A stretch of 64,000 nt of DNA from Thalassotalea atypica (GTDB taxonomy: Bacteria > Pseudomonadota > Gammaproteobacteria > Enterobacterales > Alteromonadaceae): positions 3,720,001-3,784,000 of the forward strand of contig NZ_AP027364.1 of assembly GCF_030295975.1 (NCBI RefSeq), written 5' to 3'. The notes under the pieces were generated by a model. The model was given only the letters and a program-made list of their open reading frames with translations, had not been told where the DNA came from and did no database searches. The translations under genes were made by a program, and so were the position numbers. Below, piece after piece: positions 29,084 to 39,224 of the stretch. How positions within the stretch are numbered: position 1 is the first letter of the stretch; each line of letters starts with the position of its first letter.

Positions 29084-32000
29084 TTGCCCATACGTATTAG
29101 ACAATTTCTCATAGCCCTTGCAGGTATGGCGACTTTTATTCCTCATGTTTTTGTTGCTAACACGCTGTCTATTTCGCCTGTTGTAATTTCATCTGTTGCA
29201 TTATCGACAATACATCTGTGCAGCCTAGTCATAGTGTTTAATTGTTTCAGAAAAAACACAACCCGTTCATTTAAGTTGTTTTGGCAATATATACTATTGG
29301 CAATATTAGCCATCATCACCAGTAAATTTTTAAACGGGTCACCTACTGGTATCAGCGAACAGCTATATCAAGACTTCACTTCACTTTTCGTGTATTTTTT
29401 TATCTTATTGGCAATTGAGACCAACCCCCACTTAAGTGATGTGCCAGTTAACAAATATATCAATGGTCGTGTACCTATTATCTTTTTTACACTCATTTGT
29501 TTTTGTTATTTTGTTTTGCTGCCGGCTGAGTTTTCCGGTCAAATTTATCAACAAGGCAAGCCGTCACTATTTTTTGAGTTATTGATCACCAGCCTCATTA
29601 TTACGCGGCTAGGCTTATGCTTGTTCGCCAGTAAAGACAATTTTTGGCGTTATTTTTATGGCTTGTTAATGAGTAGTTCAATTGCATTGTTTTTTGGTCA
29701 TATTAATGCATTTATGGACAGTAGTGTTAACTCAGTAGCCATGAGTTATTACCTTCAACTCACTATTTTATTGCCCTTTTTCTTCCTTGTAATTTGCGCA
29801 AATGTCACGTTAAAAATAACTCAATTTCCAAAGGCTATCAGAAAGGCCAATAACCCCGAACTATTTTTGCTGCTGTTGATGATCATACCGATCGCTCTTC
29901 ATTTATACGGGTATGAACAGTCACTTTTTTACAGTACTTCATCCAACTTACAGTCCATTGTTATACTGTTTTGGCTATTTGCTGGCTCGGTCTTGCTTTA
30001 CAGCAACGCGTACAGTCGTCGCAACGACTTGAGAAAACTTAAGCATAATTTACGCTCGACACAAAGTCAGCACCTACAATTGAAGAGCTTAAACCATCAA
30101 TTAACTGATGCGCTAACAAACAGCGAATACAAAGCAATTGTCAATGCGTCAAACAATGCCATATTAACTACTTCCGTCGCTGGCGAAATATTGTCAGCGA
30201 ATCCTGCGGCTGTACAAATGTTTCAAAGCTTAGAGCAGGAGTTAAAAGGCTTGTCGGCAAGTACTTTGTTCGCTGTAAAAGATGAAATGCATTACTTTTT
30301 TGACTTCCAAAGCAATGTTTACTCATTACAACGTAAAGAGTTAGGCATTTCAGTTGAATGTACATCGCTGCGCTCCGACAGCACTGAGTTTCCAGCGCAA
30401 GCTGAATTGCAATGGGCAGACCGAGCGGAGCAGCCGTTAATCGTTATTACCTTTATTAATCTATCCGCACGAAAGCATGCAGAAAAACAAGCTTTGGAAT
30501 TGAAAGATAAGTTCATTGCCAATATTTCTCATGAATTTAGAACACCGCTTACGATTATTAATGGCATCATTGATAGGTATTTGGCCAAGGTTCCAAACGA
30601 TACGGAAAATGAAGATTTCACTACAGCGAAACGCAATGGATTACGATTGGTACGTATGGTGGAACAACTACTTGAGCTTTCACGACTGAGCGATAATCCG
30701 CAGCTGTCACTTAGCACGTACCGATTGAACAATTTAATGACAATGCCTATTGATTCATTTTCGCGTTTAGCGCTGCAAAGCGATTTAACCTTTTCAAGTC
30801 ATATACCTGACGACTTATGGCTAGATTGTGACGGGCAAGCCTTTGAGAAAATCATTTTCAACCTACTGGCTAACGCTGTCAAATACACTCCAAAAGGGGG
30901 CTCAGTACAGGTCAATGCCTATACCGAGCAAGACACCATTATTCTCGATATTATAGATTCAGGTATTGGTATAAACAAAAGCTCTCAAGATAAAATTTTT
31001 GAGCGATTTCAACGGGCTGATGATGTAAAAAATCAAGCTACTTTTGGCGTAGGTATTGGATTGTCGCTGGTCAACGAGCTTGTTAAAGCACATGGCTGGC
31101 GCATCAGCTTAGTCAGCGAGCAAGGCCATGGCAGTAAATTCAGCCTTTCAATACCAAGGGCGTCCGCTAATCATTCAGAAGCTGAAGTCGCAATCAGCGT
31201 TTCAGAAAATGAAGTTGCTTCCTTGCTGACTGAACAACGTTCCGCAACCAGCACACAGGCCGATCATTCACAACAAGTGGTGTTGGTGATTGAAGATAAT
31301 TTAGATATGCAAAGCCACATCAAACAAGTAATTGAACAACAGCATCACTGTATTCTTGCTGGCAGTGGCGAATTAGGCCTTAAATTGGCGCAAGAGTATA
31401 TCCCCGATTTAATTGTTTGTGACTTAATGCTAACCGGCATTGATGGCTTTGAAGTACTCAGTCAATTAAAACAAGACGAGTTAACGGCGCATATCCCCGT
31501 AATTTTACTTACGGCAAGGTCTGATCTTGAAAGTAGACTACATGGCCTTAATTTAAAGGCAGACGAATACTTAAGTAAGCCATTTAATCAACACGAATTA
31601 CTCTCAAGAATTCAGAGTTTAATTGCCAACAGGCAACAGCTTCAACAGCGCTACTTGCAACAATTTTCAGACGAACAAAAGGCAGAGCGGAAAACTAATA
31701 GCCAAGAAAATGTATCTAAACTCGCGCAAGATACAACAGAGCAAAGTAGCCTAGATGATAAGTTTTTGCATAAGCTTGAAGCTTTAATTGCCAAATACTA
31801 TACCGAGCCAGAATTAGATATATCATTACTTGCCAAAGAACTGGCAATGAGTGAAAGGCAATTGCAGCGAAAAATTAAAGTGATTCTAGGCACCACGCCC
31901 AACAACTTTATTAAAGAGTTTCGACTGAAAAAGGCGCAAGAATTACTAATCAAAGGTACTCAAATTGGTCGCATCGCACTCGATGTTGGCTTCTCGTCGC

Positions 32001-32092
32001 AAACATATTTTGGTCGTTGTTTTAAAGAAAGCTTTGATTGCACGCCAAAACAATATCAACAACGTATCGCCCAGCAAGATGATCCTTCCTAA
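29084..32092 (+). CDS. Hybrid membrane sensor kinase with receiver and AraC-type DNA-binding output
   Basis: A complete sensing-to-transcription protein of 1002 aa. Residues ~1-310 are about nine hydrophobic helices with no large periplasmic domain. Then a PAS-like domain (~345-460); HisKA with H483 in NISHEFRTPLT; HATPase with NLLANAVKYTPKGG, DSGIGI and GVGIGLSLV; a receiver with D780 in LIVCDLML and the Lys in DEYLSKPF; and a C-terminal AraC double helix-turn-helix (DISLLAKELAMSERQLQRKI, IALDVGFSSQTYFGRCF). Starts at TTG after TAGGA. This resembles the hybrid two-component regulators of polysaccharide users, but with a multi-pass membrane sensor instead of a beta-propeller. Target genes unknown. 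Confidence 0.93.
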   Translation: MPIRIRQFLIALAGMATFIPHVFVANTLSISPVVISSVALSTIHLCSLVIVFNCFRKNTTRSFKLFWQYILLAILAIITSKFLNGSPTGISEQLYQDFTSLFVYFFILLAIETNPHLSDVPVNKYINGRVPIIFFTLICFCYFVLLPAEFSGQIYQQGKPSLFFELLITSLIITRLGLCLFASKDNFWRYFYGLLMSSSIALFFGHINAFMDSSVNSVAMSYYLQLTILLPFFFLVICANVTLKITQFPKAIRKANNPELFLLLLMIIPIALHLYGYEQSLFYSTSSNLQSIVILFWLFAGSVLLYSNAYSRRNDLRKLKHNLRSTQSQHLQLKSLNHQLTDALTNSEYKAIVNASNNAILTTSVAGEILSANPAAVQMFQSLEQELKGLSASTLFAVKDEMHYFFDFQSNVYSLQRKELGISVECTSLRSDSTEFPAQAELQWADRAEQPLIVITFINLSARKHAEKQALELKDKFIANISHEFRTPLTIINGIIDRYLAKVPNDTENEDFTTAKRNGLRLVRMVEQLLELSRLSDNPQLSLSTYRLNNLMTMPIDSFSRLALQSDLTFSSHIPDDLWLDCDGQAFEKIIFNLLANAVKYTPKGGSVQVNAYTEQDTIILDIIDSGIGINKSSQDKIFERFQRADDVKNQATFGVGIGLSLVNELVKAHGWRISLVSEQGHGSKFSLSIPRASANHSEAEVAISVSENEVASLLTEQRSATSTQADHSQQVVLVIEDNLDMQSHIKQVIEQQHHCILAGSGELGLKLAQEYIPDLIVCDLMLTGIDGFEVLSQLKQDELTAHIPVILLTARSDLESRLHGLNLKADEYLSKPFNQHELLSRIQSLIANRQQLQQRYLQQFSDEQKAERKTNSQENVSKLAQDTTEQSSLDDKFLHKLEALIAKYYTEPELDISLLAKELAMSERQLQRKIKVILGTTPNNFIKEFRLKKAQELLIKGTQIGRIALDVGFSSQTYFGRCFKESFDCTPKQYQQRIAQQDDPS

Positions 32093-32114
32093 GGCGTTCG
32101 GATAACAACGCCCC

Positions 32115-35100
32115 TTAACCTTTTTTCATTTTGATCAATTTACCCAACTCTTCAACGTCGTGTTGCTGAATGACATCAAGGTAGTTAAACGGTTGTACTT
32201 TCGGTGCATAAAAACCCAACCAGTTCAACCTATTACTTTTAGACACTTGCAGTGCATGCTCGGTCAGTACACTGACTTGATCCCAAGACAATGCCATGGG
32301 TTGTTCAAAGTTGAACGGGTAAAAAGAATAGGCAACCCCAGTGTTAATATCCTGTCCTAACACTTGCTCAAAGCGATCCACTAAACGAGTGACAAGCTCA
32401 CGCACATTATCGTCTTTTTCATAACCAATGATCACAAAACTATCATCAGCCCAGCGAATCACTAAATCTTCATTGTTTCGGCTATAGAGTAGTAAATCCG
32501 TCAGGTTGACTAATTGGCTATTAGACACCTGTTTAATATTGTCGAGTTTAACCATCACAAGGTACAGTCGAGGTAAAATACTGCGTTGAACTGGCAGAAT
32601 ATTCTCGTGAATTTGAGACATAAGTTGCGTAGCTTGTTCAATATAGATATCTAAATAACGACGACTTTTAACCCCCGTCACTTTGTCTATAGTCGCCGCA
32701 TCTTCTAGTTGCTGATTGGCATGTTCAAGTTCGACATTCTTCAACTTGAATTCTTGTGTCTTTTCTTGAACTTGTTGTTTTAGGTATTCTTTTTGTTGCT
32801 GTTCAATAAGCAATTTACGATTCAAGAACCGAGAATAGGCCAATAACAATAAGGCAATTAATACAGCATAAAGCAAATAGGCCCACCATGTATTCCAAGG
32901 TGCTGGCTTGACGATAATATCTAATGATAGTCCTGGTTCACTCCAGACATTGTCATTATTTCCGGCAACTATTTGCAGCTGATAATGACCTGATGGCAGG
33001 TTGGTATAGGTAGCTCTACGAGATTTTCCTGCATCAATCCACTCATCATCGAAGCCACTTAAACGATATTTGTACTGAGTCGATTCAGGATCAGCATAGT
33101 TTAAACCAACATACTCAAATGAAATTAGCTGATCAGTATATTCCAAGGTTAGCTCGGTCAATTTTGACAACCTAGTGCCTAAATTCATCGGTTCGTTTAA
33201 TTTTAAAATATTAGTTAAGCGAATAGCTGGAGCTGAAATATTGGTATTAATACGCTTAGGATTAATACTATTCATGCCCTTGCCCGCACCAAAATATAGG
33301 GTGTTATCCAAACCATGAAAAACTGATGAATGGGTGTATTCTAAATCTACCAAGCCATGGGTAAGATTAAAGTGTTTGAAACTTTTGTCATCAGCAGAGT
33401 AACGAGAAATCCCTTTACTGGTGCTGTACCAGATATCACCATATAAATCCTGTACAATGCCATACACTGTCATACTTTTCATGCCATCTTTTGAGTCCAA
33501 ATGATTAAACGAAAAGTTATTGTCATAGCGATTCTCACGACTGAGTATGCTTAGTCCAGCCGCTTGAGTACCCACCCAAAGGTTTTTTTCCTCATCAAGG
33601 AGCATTATCCATGTGAAGTCGTCAGGCAAGCTGGTTGGATTGTCCTGCTCATGACGCAAATGCACAAAAGCTTCTAATTTGGAGTCGTATCGGCTTAGCC
33701 CACCACCAAATGTTGCTGCCCAAATAAAGCCTTGATCGTCTTCCAATATTTGTAATATATGATTACTTGAAGGCCCTTTCGCAGGCTCCGATTCGTTTTG
33801 CACAAAGCGTTTAAACGTGCCATTGCTGCTCAGTAAATTAAGTCCTTGATGAAAGGTAGAAACCCAAATGTTACCGTTACTATCTTTAATAATATCGGTA
33901 ACACTATTAGCCGAGAGCGACTGTTCATCACTAGCATCATGCTGATAAGGCGTTATTTGATGTGTTGTCATATCAACCGCATACAGTCCCGACGCCCGCG
34001 TCCCTACCCACAGCGTATTCTCATCGGCCAGCAAACTCATGATCCGGTGTTCACTAAAAGATTGGCCCAATTCTAGTTGCCTAATAGTGCCGTTAGAAGT
34101 AGATAACTGATAAATGCCACCGACATAGGTGCTAAATATCACAGACTTATCGTCGAATTGAGTAAAGCCCGTGATGTTATTATTCTCTAACTCTGGACTA
34201 GTATGAGAGCTGTATTGACGAAAAGTAGCCATGTTGGGATCCCAACGGTTCACCCCTGTAAAAGTCCCAATCCACATCATTTTTTTATCATCTTCAAAAA
34301 AGCTTAAAATGTAGTCGCTGCTTAAACTGTAGGGGTTTTCTGGAGAGTGGCTATAGAGGCTAAAACTATTGCTGTCATCGCTATAAATAGACAAACCATT
34401 GTCGGTAGCAATCCAAATCCCTTTGCTAGAATCTTGATAAATGTCATTTATCGTATTGCTACTAATGACGTTATGATCTTGAGCTGAGAATTGATAATGA
34501 TTAACTGTCTCAGAATCAACATTATATTTAAGCAGCCCACTGTCTTCTGTGCCTATCCAAACGTTTCCTTGCTTATCTGCATGTAAAGCATTAACAAATT
34601 TATTAACGTAATGACTTTTACTACTGTCGCCGTATTTTACGGTTTTAATAAAATTTCCACTTAAATCAAATACAGATACACCACCACCATTTGTGCCAAC
34701 CCATATTTGATTATCACGGGTTTCAGTGATGGCATGTATGGTATTGTGAGATAAGCTATTGGGATTACCTAGCTCTTGAAAGATCTGTTTAATAAGCCAC
34801 TGACCGTCAACAAAAGACAAAACATTAAGGCCATTAGCAGTGCCAACCCATATTTTCCCCTCGCTGTCCTCAAACAAAGCGTTAACCGTGTCATTGGTTA
34901 AAATATGCGCTGGTGTTTGGGTAGTAATACGGAGAAAGTCTTGACTATTTTCTCGGTACAAGTTGAGCCCTCCACCAAAAGTGCCCACCCAGAGTTGCTG
35001 CTTACTATTGATGATTATTCGACTAATAACATTGGAACTCAATGAATTAGGTTTTGTTGCATCGTGATGAAAGCTTAAAAATTGGTGACCATCAAAGCGA

Positions 35101-35276
35101 TCGAGTCCTTCTGATGAACCAAACCACATAAATCCATCCCTATCTTGCGCAATGGCTCTGACGAAGTTATATGACATAGGATTATCAATGCCAAAATTTT
35201 TGAATCGCTTGACGTCTTGGGCAAGGCCTGAAGAACTGGCTAAAATAAGTAGCCAAAATAATAGGTTATGTTTCAC
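32115..35276 (-). CDS. Beta-propeller (Reg_prop/Y_Y_Y) membrane receptor with degenerate GGDEF domain
   Basis: Signal peptide, then about 700 residues of two-component-regulator propeller repeats (WVGTxxxGL..., IWxATxxGLS pattern, 14 or so), a Y_Y_Y domain (YKYRLSGFDDEWIDAGKSRRATYTNLPSGHYQLQ), one membrane helix (WAYLLYAVLIALLLLAYS), a coiled coil, and a C-terminal ~190 residues that look like a GGDEF domain: DKVTGVKSRRYLD matches the D.LTGL.NRR start, but the GGDEF loop reads RWADDSF, so diguanylate cyclase activity is doubtful; it may bind GTP or c-di-GMP or act through interaction. No histidine kinase part. Convergent with the hybrid kinase; the periplasmic propeller probably senses oligosaccharides or peptides. 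Confidence 0.9.
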   Translation of the reverse strand: MKHNLLFWLLILASSSGLAQDVKRFKNFGIDNPMSYNFVRAIAQDRDGFMWFGSSEGLDRFDGHQFLSFHHDATKPNSLSSNVISRIIINSKQQLWVGTFGGGLNLYRENSQDFLRITTQTPAHILTNDTVNALFEDSEGKIWVGTANGLNVLSFVDGQWLIKQIFQELGNPNSLSHNTIHAITETRDNQIWVGTNGGGVSVFDLSGNFIKTVKYGDSSKSHYVNKFVNALHADKQGNVWIGTEDSGLLKYNVDSETVNHYQFSAQDHNVISSNTINDIYQDSSKGIWIATDNGLSIYSDDSNSFSLYSHSPENPYSLSSDYILSFFEDDKKMMWIGTFTGVNRWDPNMATFRQYSSHTSPELENNNITGFTQFDDKSVIFSTYVGGIYQLSTSNGTIRQLELGQSFSEHRIMSLLADENTLWVGTRASGLYAVDMTTHQITPYQHDASDEQSLSANSVTDIIKDSNGNIWVSTFHQGLNLLSSNGTFKRFVQNESEPAKGPSSNHILQILEDDQGFIWAATFGGGLSRYDSKLEAFVHLRHEQDNPTSLPDDFTWIMLLDEEKNLWVGTQAAGLSILSRENRYDNNFSFNHLDSKDGMKSMTVYGIVQDLYGDIWYSTSKGISRYSADDKSFKHFNLTHGLVDLEYTHSSVFHGLDNTLYFGAGKGMNSINPKRINTNISAPAIRLTNILKLNEPMNLGTRLSKLTELTLEYTDQLISFEYVGLNYADPESTQYKYRLSGFDDEWIDAGKSRRATYTNLPSGHYQLQIVAGNNDNVWSEPGLSLDIIVKPAPWNTWWAYLLYAVLIALLLLAYSRFLNRKLLIEQQQKEYLKQQVQEKTQEFKLKNVELEHANQQLEDAATIDKVTGVKSRRYLDIYIEQATQLMSQIHENILPVQRSILPRLYLVMVKLDNIKQVSNSQLVNLTDLLLYSRNNEDLVIRWADDSFVIIGYEKDDNVRELVTRLVDRFEQVLGQDINTGVAYSFYPFNFEQPMALSWDQVSVLTEHALQVSKSNRLNWLGFYAPKVQPFNYLDVIQQHDVEELGKLIKMKKG

Positions 35277-35340
35277 AGAGGTAATTCTTTTTAAAATTTG
35301 AAGTACTAGACAAGTATAACTAGGAAATTGATATATAAAA

Positions 35341-35365
35341 AAGCCACTGCTTTACACAGTGGCTT
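35341..35365 (-). terminator. Terminator of the S8 protease gene with C-terminal repeats
   Basis: Minus strand AAGCCACTG...CAGTGGCTT stem (9 bp) with a 7-base loop, followed by TTTTTA, just after the stop at 35374. Confidence 0.9.
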
Positions 35366-35373
35366 TGGTTGCG

Positions 35374-37086
35374 TTATTGAGGGTCCACCCAAGTATTAAT
35401 ATTGATACCTGTTGACTCTGGACTATCCAAGTTCAATCGCCATATAACCGCGTCAGTTTCAAAGTTCAAGCGCCAAATAACTGCATTCGTTTCAAAATCT
35501 AGTCGCCATATTACCGCGTCGGTAGAAGCAGTATTTTTCCAATCAATTGCATTGCTGTCGTAGTTCAAGCGCCAAATAACTGCATTGTCGTCAAGAGACT
35601 TGTCACCTAAGCGCCATACATATTCCTCACCTAGGCCTTCGACATAAAAATTGCCATCATCATCAATATTTGCGGGGCCATAAAAATGTTGTTCACCAGA
35701 TAGGTCTTGCTCGATATTCAAGGCTTGGTTGGCGCAATCGGACGCTGTATTTTGTAACGCTCCTTTTGCATTAACTAAACCAGAGCCTTGCTGAAAGACA
35801 CTGTACGCTAATTTACCGTCTTCGGTCATGGCAGTGTGAGCACTGTCCATCAAGCGACATTTTACTTGATCTGGCGTTAACGCTGGATCTTGCATCAACA
35901 TAAGTGCTGCTACACCTGAAACAACAGCCGCGGCTTGTGATGTACCCGACATTTCAAAATATTTACCACCGTCGTGATATTCAGGATGCGCACCGACAAT
36001 CTCAGTATCAAACGCCATTAGCCCTGGAATATGTCCTCCAGGTGCAACAATTTCCGGCTTAACAAAGCCTGCTGGAGTTGGTCCAGCAGCGCTGAATGTC
36101 GCTACTTTATCATCGCTTTGATCAGATTCGGTAAAGTTGTCTGTCATCGCACCAACAGTAATAATATACGGCACGTTACCTGGAACACCGATAGTCATCG
36201 GTTCAGGGCCATTGTTGCCCGCAGAAGCAACAACTACAACACCTGCTTGCCATGCTTTCATTACCGCTTGGTTTAATGGATCTTCCCAATAATAAGAACG
36301 CTGTTGACCACCAAAAGACATGTTCAATACACGTAAGTTAATTTGATCTTTTACCTGAAGCGCCCAATCTATGCCACGAATAACATCGGCATATGTAGCC
36401 TTACCTTCTGCATCAAACGCTTTAATACCCACTAAAGCAGCGTTCGGCGCTACACCATATACATTTCCGTAAACATCGTAGTCAGCATTGCCGGCGATAC
36501 TGGCAACATGAGTACCATGCCCGCTTTCTTCGTTGCTGTAGTTGCTCACGGTATTATTGATGGCGTCGTATGTGCCCCAAAATTTATCTCGTCCATATAG
36601 ATCAGTTGATAGACCTAAGCCTGTTGATGTTCCTTGTAACTGATCGAGGCCAGTATCTAAGAACCCTATAGTGACACCATCACCGAAATTACGCATTTCA
36701 TGGGCAAAGTTAGCATCAATATAATCGGGAACAATTGATTTTGGCTGCCACTTTCTTTTTCCCCAAGCATTACCACCAGTAAGCTCTACTTGATAGTTCT
36801 TGCTGACATTGACGTTAAGGTTTTGCTCTATCAGCTCTAGCTGTGTCGACGTTAGTTCAATGGCAACGGCATTGATTATTGCGAGCTCATGAGATGGTTT
36901 TAAGTTAAGTTCGCTAATTTTTGATTTTAATTGTTGGTAATTGTCAGAGCTAACAATATAGGACTGTGTCCCCTGCTTAACTTCGCTTTGATTAAATAGT
37001 GATTGGCTAATTAACCAAGCTGATAAACCAGCAAAGCTTAACAAACTAAGCTGTTTGATTTTTCTTTTTACTGAATTATTCAACAT
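35374..37086 (-). CDS. Subtilisin-like (S8) serine protease with VIWRL tandem repeats
   Basis: Exported serine endopeptidase, 570 aa. N-terminal hydrophobic segment (LSLLSFAGLSAWLISQSLF) then a pro-region with I9-like pattern. Catalytic triad: D144 in GFLDTG, H190 in GHGTHVAS and the Ser in FEMSGTSQAAAVVSG; the oxyanion Asn is in ASAGNNGP. The last ~65 residues are a run of short repeats (DAVIWRLNFET and variants, five units) found at 35400-35605. Such W-rich repeats occur in other S8 proteases as VIWGD runs; their role is unknown. First of three S8 genes in 7 kb. Confidence 0.93.
   Translation of the reverse strand: MLNNSVKRKIKQLSLLSFAGLSAWLISQSLFNQSEVKQGTQSYIVSSDNYQQLKSKISELNLKPSHELAIINAVAIELTSTQLELIEQNLNVNVSKNYQVELTGGNAWGKRKWQPKSIVPDYIDANFAHEMRNFGDGVTIGFLDTGLDQLQGTSTGLGLSTDLYGRDKFWGTYDAINNTVSNYSNEESGHGTHVASIAGNADYDVYGNVYGVAPNAALVGIKAFDAEGKATYADVIRGIDWALQVKDQINLRVLNMSFGGQQRSYYWEDPLNQAVMKAWQAGVVVVASAGNNGPEPMTIGVPGNVPYIITVGAMTDNFTESDQSDDKVATFSAAGPTPAGFVKPEIVAPGGHIPGLMAFDTEIVGAHPEYHDGGKYFEMSGTSQAAAVVSGVAALMLMQDPALTPDQVKCRLMDSAHTAMTEDGKLAYSVFQQGSGLVNAKGALQNTASDCANQALNIEQDLSGEQHFYGPANIDDDGNFYVEGLGEEYVWRLGDKSLDDNAVIWRLNYDSNAIDWKNTASTDAVIWRLDFETNAVIWRLNFETDAVIWRLNLDSPESTGININTWVDPQ
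35400..35605 (-). repeat. Coding tandem repeat, VIWRL units
   Basis: Five ~11-residue units at the C-terminus of the protease: NAVIWRLNYDS, NAIDWKNTAST, DAVIWRLDFET, NAVIWRLNFET, DAVIWRLNLDS. Units 1, 3, 4 and 5 share VIWRL; unit 2 is diverged. Each encodes a Trp and an Arg in fixed register, so the array may form a beta-solenoid or a surface-binding strip. Confidence 0.85.
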
Positions 37087-37320
37087 TTTAATTCCCCTAT
37101 GCCCATTACATCTTTTTTAAAATACTTAGGTATTTTTAAAAACATTAGGGTGTTTTCTATTTACACTGAGTAGCGAACATTTTTTGAACGTCGTCTTTGT
37201 TAAAAAATTGTTACAAAACTATTTCACTACGAAACATAAACTAAACACACCTCAGTCTCAATAATTTTATTTCGCTATGACGACTGTCTTTTAAAAACTA
37301 AACCGGCCTAAACGAAAAAT

Positions 37321-37344
37321 ATCCAGCCCAATCAATGGGCTGGA
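37321..37344 (-). terminator. Terminator of the S8 protease gene at 37395
   Basis: ATCCAGCCCA and TGGGCTGGAT form a 10-bp stem; on the minus strand it is followed by ATTTTT. The rest of the space to 37087 (between the two minus-strand proteases) shows no other gene. Confidence 0.88.
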
Positions 37345-37394
37345 TACCAAGTACTTGAAGGGAACTACATCAAGTACTTAATTCATTCAAAAAG

Positions 37395-39224
37395 TTAGAA
37401 GTTTACTGTTACTTCACTTGAACAATTGTCGCTACCTTGGTCACACACTTTGTAAGTGAATGAGCCATAAGACTTAAAGCGATCTTGGTATGAACCATCA
37501 TTTGAAGTAGTTGTTAACAAAGAGCCGTTACGGTAAATATCTACACTTGAAGTTGCTGCACCGCTCCAAGATAGGTTGACATAGTTTTTACCTTTAGAGC
37601 GACCTGTACTTGTGTCTAATGAGATATCACCAGTTGGAGGAGGAGTAACACCACCACCACAACCGTTCGCCGTTAAGTAAGCATCTGCTGCTGCGGCTTT
37701 TGCAATACCGTGACCAAAGTTAACGTCATGCCCAGTGGCGCCACTGTCTTGTGCAGTAGCTTTTAGTGCATCACGAATTTCAGTACCTGTACATCCGTTA
37801 TGGTTTGACCAAACTAGTGCAGCAATACCAGATACAGCTGGTGTTGCCATTGATGTACCACTCATAAATCCGTAGTCACTTGTACCAATTGTGATATCCA
37901 CTGTATTTGCAGCTAACAACGCAGTGCGGTCTTCAAACGCAGCACCAACAGCCGGAATAGAAGTCGCATTCGTATCGCCTAATGTACCGAAAAGCATACC
38001 TGCTTCATTGTTGATAATAACAGCACCAATACCGCCTGAGTTCTCACAGTTTTGAACCTTGTCATGGAATGAAATAGCACCACGGTCAATCATACAAATG
38101 CTACCATTAGCGCCTGAGTCAACAGCTTCAGCTGTACCCATGTAGTAAGTATTGCCAGCGGCGCTACCTGAGTTTTCCATTGATGATGAAGCAAAAGCTT
38201 GACCATCAGCTGACATAGATGCACTTGTTGCCATACCTGCTGGGTAAGTCGATAACGTGTCTACACCGCCTGCAGTAATTTCAACACAAACCGTATCGTC
38301 TGTTGTCGTCGTTCTGTTCTTGCCACGACCTGTCGTTACTGTACAGCTTGGGTACTGTGAAAAATCAGCAATATTGTCATTGTTGTCATTTGCACCGACC
38401 ATCATTACTGACGAATAACCTGCAGGGTATGAACGAACATCGTTTCCGTCATTACCTGCTGCCGCTAGAACTAAACCGCCAGCTTCTGTAAATGCTTTAA
38501 AAGCATTCTCTTCAGTACTATTCGCACCACCGCCACCTAAGCTCATGCTGATGATGTTTGCACCCGCTTGTGCACATTTATCAGCAGCATGCGCTAAATC
38601 AGAAGAGTAGCCCCAACCATCAGCGTTAAATACTTTGATGATATGCATATCAACACCTGGAGCCATACCTACAACACCAACATTGTTGTCAGCCGCACCA
38701 ATAGTTCCTGCTACGTGTGTACCATGTGGACCACCGTGCTCATCCCAGTTACCAGTACCAGAATCGTTATCACCTGTGATATTTCCCCAAACAAAATCTT
38801 GGTTTGAACGGTCTAAACCTGAATCGATTACACACACTTTCATGCCTGCATTGCCATTAAATGACACTTGATTAGCTTGAGATTGGTAGACAGCATATGG
38901 TGTCAACTGTTCTGTCATCGCATTACCAGCATCATCACTATATAGAGAAAATGGTACACGACGCAGATCTTCTTCAACTAACTGAACATGCGGATTATTT
39001 AATAGACCTTTAACTTCTGACAAGCTTTTACCCGCAAACGATGCCGCGAAGAAGCCATTTCCGTCTACCTTGAAATCAGCACCAAACTTTTTAGCCAATG
39101 CTTTAACTACACCTTTTTTACTTTCATCAACTTTAACAATGTATCTGTCATCTGCTGCTTGAGCTGAAAACGCTGTTGTTACTGCTAAAGCAAGAACTGA
39201 GGTCGCAAACTTAGAAATCTTCAT
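37395..39224 (-). CDS. Subtilisin-like (S8) serine protease with inserted PA domain
   Basis: Secreted alkaline-type protease, 609 aa. Signal peptide ends AFSAQA; an I9 inhibitor pro-domain (DRYIVKVDESKKGVVKALAKKF) precedes the catalytic domain with D in VCVIDSGLD, H in GGPHGTHVAGTIG and S in FMSGTSMATPAVSG. A protease-associated (PA) insert (GSICMIDRGAISFHDKVQNCENSGG) sits before the Ser. The C-terminus after a TPPPTGD linker is a fibronectin-III-like binding domain with paired Cys. Divergent from a related S8 gene; together they probably digest environmental protein. Confidence 0.95.
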   Translation of the reverse strand: MKISKFATSVLALAVTTAFSAQAADDRYIVKVDESKKGVVKALAKKFGADFKVDGNGFFAASFAGKSLSEVKGLLNNPHVQLVEEDLRRVPFSLYSDDAGNAMTEQLTPYAVYQSQANQVSFNGNAGMKVCVIDSGLDRSNQDFVWGNITGDNDSGTGNWDEHGGPHGTHVAGTIGAADNNVGVVGMAPGVDMHIIKVFNADGWGYSSDLAHAADKCAQAGANIISMSLGGGGANSTEENAFKAFTEAGGLVLAAAGNDGNDVRSYPAGYSSVMMVGANDNNDNIADFSQYPSCTVTTGRGKNRTTTTDDTVCVEITAGGVDTLSTYPAGMATSASMSADGQAFASSSMENSGSAAGNTYYMGTAEAVDSGANGSICMIDRGAISFHDKVQNCENSGGIGAVIINNEAGMLFGTLGDTNATSIPAVGAAFEDRTALLAANTVDITIGTSDYGFMSGTSMATPAVSGIAALVWSNHNGCTGTEIRDALKATAQDSGATGHDVNFGHGIAKAAAADAYLTANGCGGGVTPPPTGDISLDTSTGRSKGKNYVNLSWSGAATSSVDIYRNGSLLTTTSNDGSYQDRFKSYGSFTYKVCDQGSDNCSSEVTVNF

